Positions 1 to 6,617 of a DNA stretch of 8,767 nt are shown piece after piece. Within the stretch, counting starts at the first letter, position 1, and each line of letters begins with the position of its first letter. The notes under the pieces were generated by a model. It searched no databases, was not told the origin of the DNA, and was given only the letters and a program-made list of their open reading frames with translations. The DNA comes from Prevotellaceae bacterium (GTDB lineage Bacteria > Bacteroidota > Bacteroidia > Bacteroidales > UBA932), in the NCBI GenBank assembly GCA_031289995.1, contig JAITOI010000074.1, positions 1 through 8,767 on the forward strand, in the 5' to 3' direction. A program made the translations under genes and the position numbers.

Positions 1-372
1 ATCAAAAATTTATCGAGCCACGCTCAGCCCAGCAACAGCAAGGCTTTCGAAGATTTGTAGAGGGCGCTGTAGCTAAAAATTTTTCGCTCGTCAGCTCGCG
101 TTCAACCTTTATCAAAAATTTATCGAGCCACGCTCATCCCAGCAACGGCAAGGCTTCCGAAGGTTTGTAGAGGGCGCTGATGCTCGAAAATTTTCCCGCG
201 TTTGCTTGCGCCAATTCGTGCCAACTCACATCAACTTGCATCAGCTCGCATCGACTCGCATCAACCTCGTCAGCTCGCGTTGAGGCTTTACTAAAAATTT
301 ATCAAGCCCCGCTCAGCCCAGCAATGGCAAGGCTTCCGAAGGTTTGTAGAGGCGCTATGTGCCCTGAAATTT
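1..372. repeat. Three-copy long repeat, ~68-bp core, first two copies in tandem at 110-bp period
   Basis: A conserved core beginning with ATCAAAAATTTATCGAGCC-like sequence occurs at 1-68, 111-178 and 290-356. Copies 1 and 2 are spaced exactly 110 bp apart. Copy 3 is 179 bp further on because a decamer array is inserted before it, and it lacks one G near its end. All copies share GGCAAGGCTTCCGAAGG-type sequence (copy 1 has A and T substitutions) and end in GAGG(G)CGCT. A second shared block, CTCGTCAGCTCGCGTT, lies before copies 2 and 3 at 87-102 and 266-281. The window opens at the first base of copy 1, so the array probably extends upstream. Stop codons interrupt the core in several frames, so I treat it as non-coding. 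I do not recognise the family. Confidence 0.85.
211..279. repeat. Degenerate 10-bp tandem array (consensus TCAACTCGCA)
   Basis: About seven consecutive units occur in a 10-bp register: CCAATTCGTG, CCAACTCACA, TCAACTTGCA, TCAGCTCGCA, TCGACTCGCA, a 9-bp TCAACCTCG and TCAGCTCGCG. A matching single unit lies at 91-100 between the first two long repeat copies. This suggests that the array expanded from a piece of the longer repeat. No function is evident. Confidence 0.75.
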
Positions 373-616
373 GACATGATAATGCTGATATTTGAACGCT
401 GAATTAGTGCGTTAAACCCAATGCCAGCCTACGTTTGACAATACGTGCAGGAGGCCTATCCGAGATGCATTTTTGCCGCTAAGCAAGGCGTGATTTTTAG
501 CAAAAAAAATACATCGAAACATGTTTTTGTTCAACTTTTGTTCAGCTGGCATGAAAAAATTTTTGCCTCATTATCAGAGACATGCAAATTAAATTTAGTT
601 AAAATTTGCGGAAACG
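373..616. other. AT-rich intergenic segment with no recognised gene
   Basis: Between the long repeats and the promoter I see no credible coding sequence, RNA gene or clear terminator. Short open frames here have no recognisable protein features. The last part, roughly 580-608, is very A/T-rich and lies just upstream of the -33 element of the promoter, where an UP-like A/T tract could contribute. Confidence 0.5.
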
Positions 617-648
617 TTTGGAGGGTATCCCAATAAAGAGTACTTTTG
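617..648 (+). promoter_or_regulatory. Bacteroidota-type promoter (TTTG-N20-TAnnTTTG)
   Basis: A -33 element TTTG lies at 617-620 and a -7 element TACTTTTG at 641-648, separated by exactly 20 nt. This matches the established primary-sigma consensus of Bacteroides (TTTG, 19-21 nt, TAnnTTTG). The transcript would start near 653-656 and run rightward into the susC-like gene, leaving a leader of about 360 nt. I found no equally good match closer to the gene. The start site is inferred, not seen. Confidence 0.75.
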
Positions 649-666
649 CGCCGTCTTTTAAAAATG

Positions 667-797
667 TTGTTTTTGAACCGAACACGAAAAAATGTTGTTT
701 TTGAATCGAGCATGAAAAATTATTGTTTTTGAATCGAGCATAAAAAATTATTGTTTTTGAATCAAGCATGAAAAAAATCAAGCATGAAAAATTGTTG
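667..797. repeat. 28-bp AT-rich tandem repeat in the operon leader
   Basis: Units start at 667, 695, 723 and 751 with a strict 28-bp period, followed by a partial copy at about 778-797 containing TCAAGCATGAAAAATTGTTG. The unit begins TTGTTTTTGAATCGAGCATG and continues with an A-rich end. The first unit is the most diverged (ACCGAACACG instead of ATCGAGCATG). The array begins about 12 nt after the predicted transcription start, so it would be transcribed as the first part of the leader. There are no unique spacers, so it is not a CRISPR array. Confidence 0.85.
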
Positions 798-802
798 AAA
801 AA

Positions 803-1018
803 ATGAGCGCACAAAATCAAATAAAAATGCAAGTTTCCGTATTTGCAAGCAGTTTCACCTTTCTTAGTGAAACCCTTTTGATTTCCCCCCCCCCCGTAAC
901 GGAGTTTTGGTTTGAATTTAAGTGCCTCACAGCTCTGAGGTATTGTCTTAACTCCGCATCACAATGGTTGGTGCGGATTCTCTCGTTATGTCCAATTTTA
1001 TTAATTCCCAAAAAATGA
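803..1018 (+). CDS. Candidate leader ORF of 71 codons, ending in an ATGA overlap with the susC-like start
   Basis: This open frame runs from ATG at 803 to TGA at 1016-1018. Its stop overlaps the ATG at 1015 as ATGA, an arrangement often linked to translational coupling. The product would be a hydrophobic, low-complexity peptide (from MSAQNQIKMQ to LLIPKK) with no domain I recognise. The frame crosses the C11 tract at 885-895. Removing one C creates an immediate TAA, and adding one C leads to a TGA six codons later. No clear ribosome-binding site precedes it, and base composition is unlike the neighbouring genes. It may well be chance. It is listed because of the stop/start overlap and the homopolymer. 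Confidence 0.15.
   Translation: MSAQNQIKMQVSVFASSFTFLSETLLISPPPVTEFWFEFKCLTALRYCLNSASQWLVRILSLCPILLIPKK
852..873 (+). promoter_or_regulatory. Leader hairpin 1, possible attenuator
   Basis: GTTTCAC at 852-858 pairs perfectly with GTGAAAC at 867-873 around an 8-nt loop. It is followed by CCCTTTTGATTT, which is only weakly T-rich, and then by the C11 run. It lies inside the predicted leader. It could be a weak intrinsic terminator or attenuator, or simply a structural element. Confidence 0.4.
885..895. repeat. Homopolymeric tract of 11 C
   Basis: Eleven consecutive C residues lie in the leader between hairpin 1 and hairpin 2, about 120 nt before the susC-like start. Runs of this length are prone to length change by slippage in bacteria. 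The tract sits within the doubtful leader ORF at 803-1018 and would set its reading frame. Confidence 0.9.
918..951 (+). promoter_or_regulatory. Leader hairpin 2, two-part dyad
   Basis: CCTCA at 925-929 pairs with TGAGG at 936-940 around a 6-nt loop. An outer pair, TTAAG at 918-922 with CTTAA at 947-951, extends the symmetry through an asymmetric internal loop of 2 and 6 nt. It could be an RNA structure or a protein operator. I do not recognise it as a known riboswitch. Confidence 0.4.
953..977 (+). promoter_or_regulatory. Leader hairpin 3, enclosing an upstream in-frame ATG
   Basis: TCCGCATCA at 953-961 pairs with TGGTGCGGA at 969-977 (nine pairs, one of them T-G) around a 7-nt loop. The loop contains the ATG at 964, which is in frame with the susC-like gene. 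Burying that ATG in a hairpin supports the use of the later starts at 1015/1018. No T-tract follows, so it is not an obvious terminator. Confidence 0.45.
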
Positions 1019-3957
1019 TGAAAAAAATTCTCACGTGTATTATGGCTTTGCTGCCGGTCGTAGCGTTCGCCCAGCGGCAAATAACAGGTACGGTAACCGA
1101 CAAGAAGGGCGCGCCGCTGGCGGGCGTTTCGGTAATGGTGGCCGGCACCGTTGTGGGGGCGCTCAGCTCCGAAACCGGCGCTTACTCTATCATCGTGCCC
1201 AACGAGACCAGCGTGCTGCGGTTCTCGTTTATGGGCTTCGGTGAGGTGGAGAAAGCTGTAGGAACGCTACAGGTTATTGACGTTACGCTGGACGAGAGTA
1301 ACGTTGACCTCGACGAGGTGATTGTGGTGGCCTACGGCACGCAAAAAAAGAGCTCGGTAACAGGCTCTATTGCGGTGGTGAAGGAGGCGGAACTCAAAAC
1401 CGTAACTTCGCCCAACGTGAACGCCATGCTGCAAGGCAAGGTGGCGGGCGTGCAGGTGGTCAACACCTCGGGCAAGCCCGGCGAGGCGGCGCAAATCCGC
1501 ATTCGCGGTAAGGGCTCTATCGGCTCGTCGCTCGACCCGCTGTGGGTTATCGATGGCGTGGTGGCGGGCATTGGCGCTCCGCTCAACCCCAACGAAATTG
1601 CGAGCATCAGCGTGCTCAAGGATGCTGCCGCTACGGCGCTCTACGGCTCGCGGGCGACCAACGGCGTGATCATCGTAACCACCAAGTCGGGTGGGCTGGG
1701 CGATGGCAAGCTGCAGGTGTCGGCAAAGATGGGCGTTGCCCAGCAGCAGCTCGGCAACTTCCGCCTGATGAACTCGCAGGAGCTGTACGACTACACCGAG
1801 TCGATGAGCGGCAAGGTGGCGGCGGGGCTTAGCAGCTGGTTCACCGATGACCTGCTGAAGAACAACACGAATTGGTTTGACGAGGCTACGCAAAACGCGC
1901 TGTCGCAGAACTACAACGTGTCGTACACCACAGGAGGCGAAAAGTGGCGCTCGTTCCTCATGGCCGACCTCTACAACGAGGAGGGCACGGTGAAGGGCTT
2001 TGAGTACACGCGCTACAGCCTGCGCAGCAACACCGACTACGTGGTGAACCAGCGCCTGACCATCAAGACAAAGTTTTCGGGCAGCTACTACAACAATCTG
2101 TCGCAGCAGCACGACTTGTACTCGGCCATGACCTACCTGCCCTGGGACGTTCCCTACAACGCTGACGGCACGCTGCGCAACGGCAAGGAGGCCGACTGGC
2201 ACGGGCGCGACGGGAGCAACTACATGTACAACCTGCCGATGAACTGGAGCCGCGGTAAGGCTGCGGGCGTAAGCGCCAACGTGGGCTTCGACTTCAAGAT
2301 TACGGACTGGCTCACCTTCGAGTCGAACAACAACGTAGGCCTGCGCTACACGCTCGACGAGGAGTACGAAGACCCCCACGCGCAGGGCGCCGAGGGCTAC
2401 AGCGGCGGTATTAGGGATGCCAACGCCTTTTACACCACGCGCTACACCAACCAGCTGCTGCGCTTTGCCAAAATCATTGGCGACAAGCACAGCGTGAGCG
2501 CCTTCTTGGGCTACGAGTTTAGCGACTCGCGCAGCGAAACCAACGAGGCTACGGCTCACGGCATCCCTTCGGGCAGCGAGGTGCTCGACGTGGCCGCAAG
2601 CCCTTACTCCACCAAGGGAAACATCAGCGAGTGGGCGATGCAGAGCGGCTACTTCAACGCCAACTACACCTACGACGACCGCTACATGGCGCAGTTTTCG
2701 TACCGCATCGACGGCTCGTCGCGCTTTGGCAAAAACAATCGCTACGGCAACTTCTTCACCATTGGCGCAGGATGGGCCTTGCACAACGAGGCGTTTATGA
2801 GCGGCATCACGGGCTACGTGAACCAGCTCAAGCTGCGCGGCAGCTACGGCTCGATTGGCAACGTGCCGAGCTCGAACTACGGCTACATGTCGGTGTTTTC
2901 GCTGGGGACGCAGTACGGCGGCGTGCCATCGGCCTTCCCCAGCCGGTTGGGTAACCCCGACCTGACGTGGGAGAAGTGCTACGAAACCAACATCGCTCTC
3001 GAAGCCCGCATCGTTGACCGCGTTGGGCTGCAGCTGGAGTGGTACGACAAGAACACGTCCGACCTGCTGTACAACGTGGCGCTGGCGAGCGTTACGGGCT
3101 ACAGCTCGCAGTGGCGCAACGTGGGCGCGGTGCGCAACCGCGGCATGGAAATCACGCTCAGCCCCGACATTGTTCGCAGCAACGGTGTGCTGTGGACGGC
3201 CGACCTCAACATCGGCTTCAACAAGGCCACCATTGAGGAGCTGTACGAGGGCAAGCCGCAAATCACCGGCAGCGATATGGCCGGCGAAAAAATCCGCGAG
3301 GAGGGCAAGGCGATGGACACCTGGTACCTGCGCGAGTGGGCGGGCGTGGACGTGTACACCGGCGAGCCGATGTGGTACATCCACAACGACGACGGCACGC
3401 GGACGCTGACCTCCAACCGCGCGGACGCGACCCGCACCTACATGGGTTCGTCCAACCCCGACTTTTCGGGCGGCCTCATCACCACGGCCAGCTACAAGGG
3501 GCTAACGCTCTCGGCAGGCTTCAACTTCGTTTACGGCAATATGGTTTACAACTACGCCCGGCAGTACTACGATGCCGACGGCGCCTACCCGCAGTATAAC
3601 TCGATGGCCTTGGCCGACGGCTGGGTGCGCTGGACGCAGCCCGGCGACATTGCCACCCACCCGCAAGCCATTGCCGGCGGCAACCACGACTCGAACCGCT
3701 CGTCGTCGCGCTACCTGGAGGATGGCAGCTACCTGAAGTTTACCACCCTGTCGCTGTCGTACGCGCTGCCCGAACGCTGGCTCAAGCCCGTGATGATAAA
3801 GTCGCTCAACGTTACGTTTGCGGGCGAAAACCTGTGGACGCTAACCAAGTTTTCGGGCCCCAACCCCGAGGTGAGCGTTGGGCAAGACGGCACGGCTGAT
3901 GCCGGACACTACCCCATGCCCCGCCGCTTTTCGCTGAGCTTAAACCTTACCTTTTAA
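1015..3957 (+). CDS. SusC/RagA-family TonB-dependent outer-membrane transporter
   Basis: This is the outer-membrane channel of the PUL. SusC proteins import glycan oligosaccharides in a TonB/ExbBD-driven way with a SusD lid. From ATG 1015 the product is 980 residues, normal for the family. Residues 1-20 (MMKKILTCIMALLPVVAFAQ) form a signal peptide. About 22-96 is a carboxypeptidase-regulatory-like domain (ITGTVTDKKGAPLAGVSV). A TonB-box-like segment (DEVIVVAYG) is at 100-108. The plug is about 115-225, with the family motifs IRIRG, WVIDG and LYGSRATNGVIIVTTK. The rest is beta-barrel, ending in the outer-membrane type C-terminus SLSLNLTF. In-frame ATGs at 964 and 988 would add residues ahead of an already complete signal peptide, and 964 lies in a hairpin, so 1015 or 1018 is preferred. 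It is the first gene of the operon. The exact substrate cannot be read from the sequence. Confidence 0.97.
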   Translation: MMKKILTCIMALLPVVAFAQRQITGTVTDKKGAPLAGVSVMVAGTVVGALSSETGAYSIIVPNETSVLRFSFMGFGEVEKAVGTLQVIDVTLDESNVDLDEVIVVAYGTQKKSSVTGSIAVVKEAELKTVTSPNVNAMLQGKVAGVQVVNTSGKPGEAAQIRIRGKGSIGSSLDPLWVIDGVVAGIGAPLNPNEIASISVLKDAAATALYGSRATNGVIIVTTKSGGLGDGKLQVSAKMGVAQQQLGNFRLMNSQELYDYTESMSGKVAAGLSSWFTDDLLKNNTNWFDEATQNALSQNYNVSYTTGGEKWRSFLMADLYNEEGTVKGFEYTRYSLRSNTDYVVNQRLTIKTKFSGSYYNNLSQQHDLYSAMTYLPWDVPYNADGTLRNGKEADWHGRDGSNYMYNLPMNWSRGKAAGVSANVGFDFKITDWLTFESNNNVGLRYTLDEEYEDPHAQGAEGYSGGIRDANAFYTTRYTNQLLRFAKIIGDKHSVSAFLGYEFSDSRSETNEATAHGIPSGSEVLDVAASPYSTKGNISEWAMQSGYFNANYTYDDRYMAQFSYRIDGSSRFGKNNRYGNFFTIGAGWALHNEAFMSGITGYVNQLKLRGSYGSIGNVPSSNYGYMSVFSLGTQYGGVPSAFPSRLGNPDLTWEKCYETNIALEARIVDRVGLQLEWYDKNTSDLLYNVALASVTGYSSQWRNVGAVRNRGMEITLSPDIVRSNGVLWTADLNIGFNKATIEELYEGKPQITGSDMAGEKIREEGKAMDTWYLREWAGVDVYTGEPMWYIHNDDGTRTLTSNRADATRTYMGSSNPDFSGGLITTASYKGLTLSAGFNFVYGNMVYNYARQYYDADGAYPQYNSMALADGWVRWTQPGDIATHPQAIAGGNHDSNRSSSRYLEDGSYLKFTTLSLSYALPERWLKPVMIKSLNVTFAGENLWTLTKFSGPNPEVSVGQDGTADAGHYPMPRRFSLSLNLTF

Positions 3958-3962
3958 TCGAC

Positions 3963-3975
3963 AAAAACCATTGAA
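3963..3975 (+). promoter_or_regulatory. A-rich initiation leader of the susD-like gene, shared with the next gene
   Basis: AAAAACCATTGAA lies two bases upstream of the ATG at 3978. The identical 13-mer ends immediately before the ATG at 5657. There is no Shine-Dalgarno sequence here. Bacteroidota commonly initiate from A-rich leaders, so this may be the initiation context. Confidence 0.5.
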
Positions 3976-3977
3976 TT

Positions 3978-5618
3978 ATGAAAACTACCATCAATCTCAT
4001 TCTCATTGCAGCATTTGGTCTGCTGCTGGGCAGCTGCGACTTGGAGCGCATGCCCTACAACGAAATCTCGGCCGACAAGCTTGATGCCGGCAGCATCGAA
4101 AGCGTTACGCTGGGCACCTACGCCAAGCTCAAGGAGGAGGCGTACAACAAAATCATCCACCAGGTGGGCGAGTACGGCGGCGACAACATTTCGCTGAGCG
4201 GCTCCACCTCGGACATGCTGTTCAACATCTACACGTACCGGCGCACGGCGAACAACACGTATGCCGCCAACATGTGGCTCTACACCTACCAAATGGCGGT
4301 GAACTGCAACTCGATGATTGAGCTTATCCCCGAAGGCGAGTCTCCCGAAAAAGACCAGCTGCTGGGCGAAAACTACTTCCTGCGCGGCTTCGTGTACTTT
4401 CAGCTGTGCAACATCTACGGGCGGCCCTACGCGCAAAGCCCCGAAACCAACCTCGGCGTTCCGCTCAAGCTGACCACCGACATCACCGAGTTTCCGCCCC
4501 GCGCAACGGTGAAGCAGGTGTACGAGCAGGTGGTTGCGGACATGCTGAAGGCTGCCGAGCTGATGAACGAAAACAAGACGAACATCTACGCCTCGAAGGA
4601 GGTGGCCTACGCCTTCCTGTCGCGCATTTACCTCTACATGCAGGACTGGGCAAAGGCTAAGGAGTACGCCGACTTGGTCATCGCCTCCGGACGCTACACG
4701 TTGCTCGAAGGCAGCACCTACCAAAGCTACACCCACGCGGTGCCCGAGGACAACACCGAAACCATTTTTGCCATCCGCAACCTGAAGGACGTTGACCTCG
4801 AGAAGTACAACATGGAGTGGTACTCCCCCGGCTCGCTCTACGCCGAAATCAACGAGATTGGCTGGGGCGAAATGTACCCCTCGTACTCCTACCTGCAGCT
4901 GATTGCCCAAAACCCGGGCGACCTGCGCCACGCCTTCTTCGCCAACCAAGCGCCGGCCGATGGCGCCTACACCTGGCTCCTCTACGTCAACCCCACGCCC
5001 ATGTACGTAACCCGCAAGGTGGAGCTGGCCGCTGGGCAGTACACCATTGTGGAGGGTGCCGACAATTACACCAGCCCACAGGTGGAGGAAACCGGCGGCA
5101 AGTACTACGTAACCGAAAAGACCGGCAACCTGCGCTACGAGGTGAAGATTGAGGCTGCGGCCAACCTGCGCAACGGCTACCCGAAGCGCTTTATCTACAA
5201 GTGCTCGCTGCAGGAGGAGCAGTCGCACCTCTACTCGCCGGTGATGATTAGGCTTGCCGAAATCTACCTCAACCGCGCGGAGGCCAACGACCACTTGGGA
5301 AGCTTGGCTGAGGCAACGGCCGACCTGAACATTATTCGCCGGAGGGCGGCAATTCCGGAGCGCACTCTTGGCGGCGAGTCGGACGAAACCGTGCTCAATT
5401 GGATACTCGAAGAGCGCCGCCTCGAGCTGGCCTGGGAGGGACACCGCAAGTACGACGTGTTCCGCAACGGGCTAACGCTCGACCGCGAGTATCCGGGCAC
5501 CCACCTGAGCGGCTCGCCGGTGTACAAAACCGTGGCGCCCACCGCCGACATCGTGGTGGAGCTTATTCCGCAGCGCGAGCTGGACGCTTACCCCATTCCG
5601 TTAGATGTAAACCCATAA
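3978..5618 (+). CDS. SusD/RagB-family nutrient-binding outer-membrane lipoprotein
   Basis: This surface lipoprotein captures glycan and caps the SusC channel. The product has 546 residues, typical for SusD. The N-terminus is a lipoprotein signal with lipobox LGSC and acylated Cys20, followed by acidic residues (DLE). The alpha-helical TPR-like scaffold includes YSPVMIRLAEIYLNRAEAN near 420-436. The strongly conserved C-terminal SusD block EERRLELAWEGHRKYDVFR is at 478-496, and the closing motif IPQRELDAYPIP lies near 530-541. Twenty nucleotides separate it from susC, the usual obligate pairing and order. The ligand-binding loops are too variable to predict the glycan. No truncation or frameshift is seen. 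Confidence 0.97.
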   Translation: MKTTINLILIAAFGLLLGSCDLERMPYNEISADKLDAGSIESVTLGTYAKLKEEAYNKIIHQVGEYGGDNISLSGSTSDMLFNIYTYRRTANNTYAANMWLYTYQMAVNCNSMIELIPEGESPEKDQLLGENYFLRGFVYFQLCNIYGRPYAQSPETNLGVPLKLTTDITEFPPRATVKQVYEQVVADMLKAAELMNENKTNIYASKEVAYAFLSRIYLYMQDWAKAKEYADLVIASGRYTLLEGSTYQSYTHAVPEDNTETIFAIRNLKDVDLEKYNMEWYSPGSLYAEINEIGWGEMYPSYSYLQLIAQNPGDLRHAFFANQAPADGAYTWLLYVNPTPMYVTRKVELAAGQYTIVEGADNYTSPQVEETGGKYYVTEKTGNLRYEVKIEAAANLRNGYPKRFIYKCSLQEEQSHLYSPVMIRLAEIYLNRAEANDHLGSLAEATADLNIIRRRAAIPERTLGGESDETVLNWILEERRLELAWEGHRKYDVFRNGLTLDREYPGTHLSGSPVYKTVAPTADIVVELIPQRELDAYPIPLDVNP

Positions 5619-5643
5619 TAAATTTCGTGTTAACTCGTGGATA

Positions 5644-5656
5644 AAAAACCATTGAA
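5644..5656 (+). promoter_or_regulatory. A-rich initiation leader of the third gene, identical to that of susD
   Basis: AAAAACCATTGAA directly abuts the ATG at 5657 and is identical to 3963-3975. The surrounding intergenic bases differ, so only this 13-mer is shared. It supports both chosen start codons. Confidence 0.5.
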
Positions 5657-6598
5657 ATGAAAAAGATACTCATTATCGCGGCAGCAGCTATAGGGCTTGC
5701 GTCGTGCGCGGAAGAGGCCATAACCTTCCCCGAAAGCCTCATGATTGAGGAAACAGAGTTGACCCTCGTGGCCGAGGGTGAAACCTACATGAACCGCTTC
5801 TACACCACGGCCGACATAGGGTCGGTGGTGATAGAGGTGCCGGAGGCCGACCGGCAGTGGCTGTCGGTGTCGATTGTGGACAAGCAGCTGAAGATTGAGG
5901 CTGCCACCAACGCCTCCATCAGCCCGCGTAGCACCTCGTTTGTGGTGAAAACGGCTATGCGTAGCGTAACGATTAGCGTTGCCCAAACGGGTTTGCCCAC
6001 GCGCAAGCTCACGATTGTGGGCGGCACGTTCAGCTCGGCTCAGGATGCCAGCGGCGACGGGCCTTTCACCTTTTCGTATGACGGCAACTATGATACCTAC
6101 TGGCACTCGAGCTACTCGAACGCCGTGTACGGCCAGCGGCAGTACGAAAACCACTGGTTGCAGTACGACCTCGAACCCGGCACGCCGAGCTTAGACCTCA
6201 TCATGGTTTACGGCCGCAAGCACACGGCTGCGGCCAACGGACGCTGGGGCCTGTTCCGCATTTACGTGAAAGGCGACGGCACGGACGTTGCCCGCACGGA
6301 CTTGACCGACGCAGGCATTGACACCGCTTGGCGGGAGGCCGACGGCGTTACGGTGCTGCAAATTGGCTCGGTGGATGCCGAGGGCTACATGCTGCTGTGC
6401 AAGGGCGATGAGACCCCGTATGCGACCATAAACGGTCAGCACATCGTGTCGTTAGAGCTGCCCATTTCGGTTGCCAACCCCACGGCGGTGAAGGTTATCA
6501 TCAACGGGGAAATTGCGCAACGAGGAGTCAACTTGGGAGGCTCGCGAAGCGGGCATGGCTCGCTGGGCGAAATAGAGTTTTATGGAAAGGTAAACTAA
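5657..6598 (+). CDS. Surface lipoprotein with BACON-like and F5/8 type C (discoidin-like) domains
   Basis: This is a predicted glycan-binding lipoprotein of 313 residues, occupying the position where PULs often encode a SusE/F-like surface glycan-binding protein. Lipobox LASC gives acylated Cys17, followed by AEE. Residues about 28-111 resemble a BACON domain: QWLSV at 67-71, KLIEAATN-like strand and turn at 79-85, then SPRSTSFVVKT and the terminal VTISVAQTG. Residues about 115-312 look like an F5/8 type C (CBM32-like) fold: DGNYDTYWHS at 142-151, HWLQYDL at 166-172, IMVYGR at 182-187 and the closing LGEIEFYG. BACON is thought to be a spacer or carbohydrate-associated domain, and F5/8C folds often bind galactose-type or other sugars. 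No catalytic motif is visible. The gene starts 38 nt after susD. Domain calls are from pattern recognition only. Confidence 0.85.
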   Translation: MKKILIIAAAAIGLASCAEEAITFPESLMIEETELTLVAEGETYMNRFYTTADIGSVVIEVPEADRQWLSVSIVDKQLKIEAATNASISPRSTSFVVKTAMRSVTISVAQTGLPTRKLTIVGGTFSSAQDASGDGPFTFSYDGNYDTYWHSSYSNAVYGQRQYENHWLQYDLEPGTPSLDLIMVYGRKHTAAANGRWGLFRIYVKGDGTDVARTDLTDAGIDTAWREADGVTVLQIGSVDAEGYMLLCKGDETPYATINGQHIVSLELPISVANPTAVKVIINGEIAQRGVNLGGSRSGHGSLGEIEFYGKVN

Positions 6599-6603
6599 TT
6601 AAA

Positions 6604-6610
6604 AAGGAGG
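6604..6610 (+). promoter_or_regulatory. Strong Shine-Dalgarno sequence of the fourth gene
   Basis: AAGGAGG lies 7 nt upstream of the ATG at 6618. Canonical Shine-Dalgarno sites are uncommon in Bacteroidota, and the other genes in this operon lack one. It fixes the start at 6618 and suggests that this gene may be translated more independently. Confidence 0.75.
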
Positions 6611-6617
6611 AAAAACT

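Noticed and set aside
180..374. Short plus-strand frame of 64 codons
   Set aside because: It is made almost entirely of the decamer array and a long-repeat copy, and equivalent frames in the other copies are broken.
435..475. TTGACA and TTTTTG motifs considered as another promoter
   Set aside because: The spacing between TTTG at 434-437 and the -7-like element is about 30 nt, too long for the Bacteroidota consensus, and sigma70-type -35 boxes are not used as such in this phylum.
667..797. CRISPR-like appearance of the 28-bp repeat
   Set aside because: Units are directly adjacent with no unique spacers, and there are no cas genes.
599..832. Minus-strand frame giving a repetitive DSKTxxF/FKNN-type peptide
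   Set aside because: It is simply the 28-bp array read backwards. The period is not a multiple of three, so no stable protein repeat is encoded.
964..1014. Upstream ATGs at 964 and 988 as the start of the susC-like gene
   Set aside because: They would add residues in front of a complete signal peptide that begins MMKKIL at 1015, and the 964 codon sits in a hairpin loop.
1267..3384. Minus-strand open frame of about 705 codons
   Set aside because: It lies fully antisense to the clear SusC-like gene. GC-rich third positions keep antisense frames open, and its product is a V/A/R/H-rich sequence with no family features.
3954..5444. Minus-strand open frame of about 496 codons
   Set aside because: It is antisense to the well-supported SusD-like gene, with the same low-complexity composition and no signal peptide or domain.
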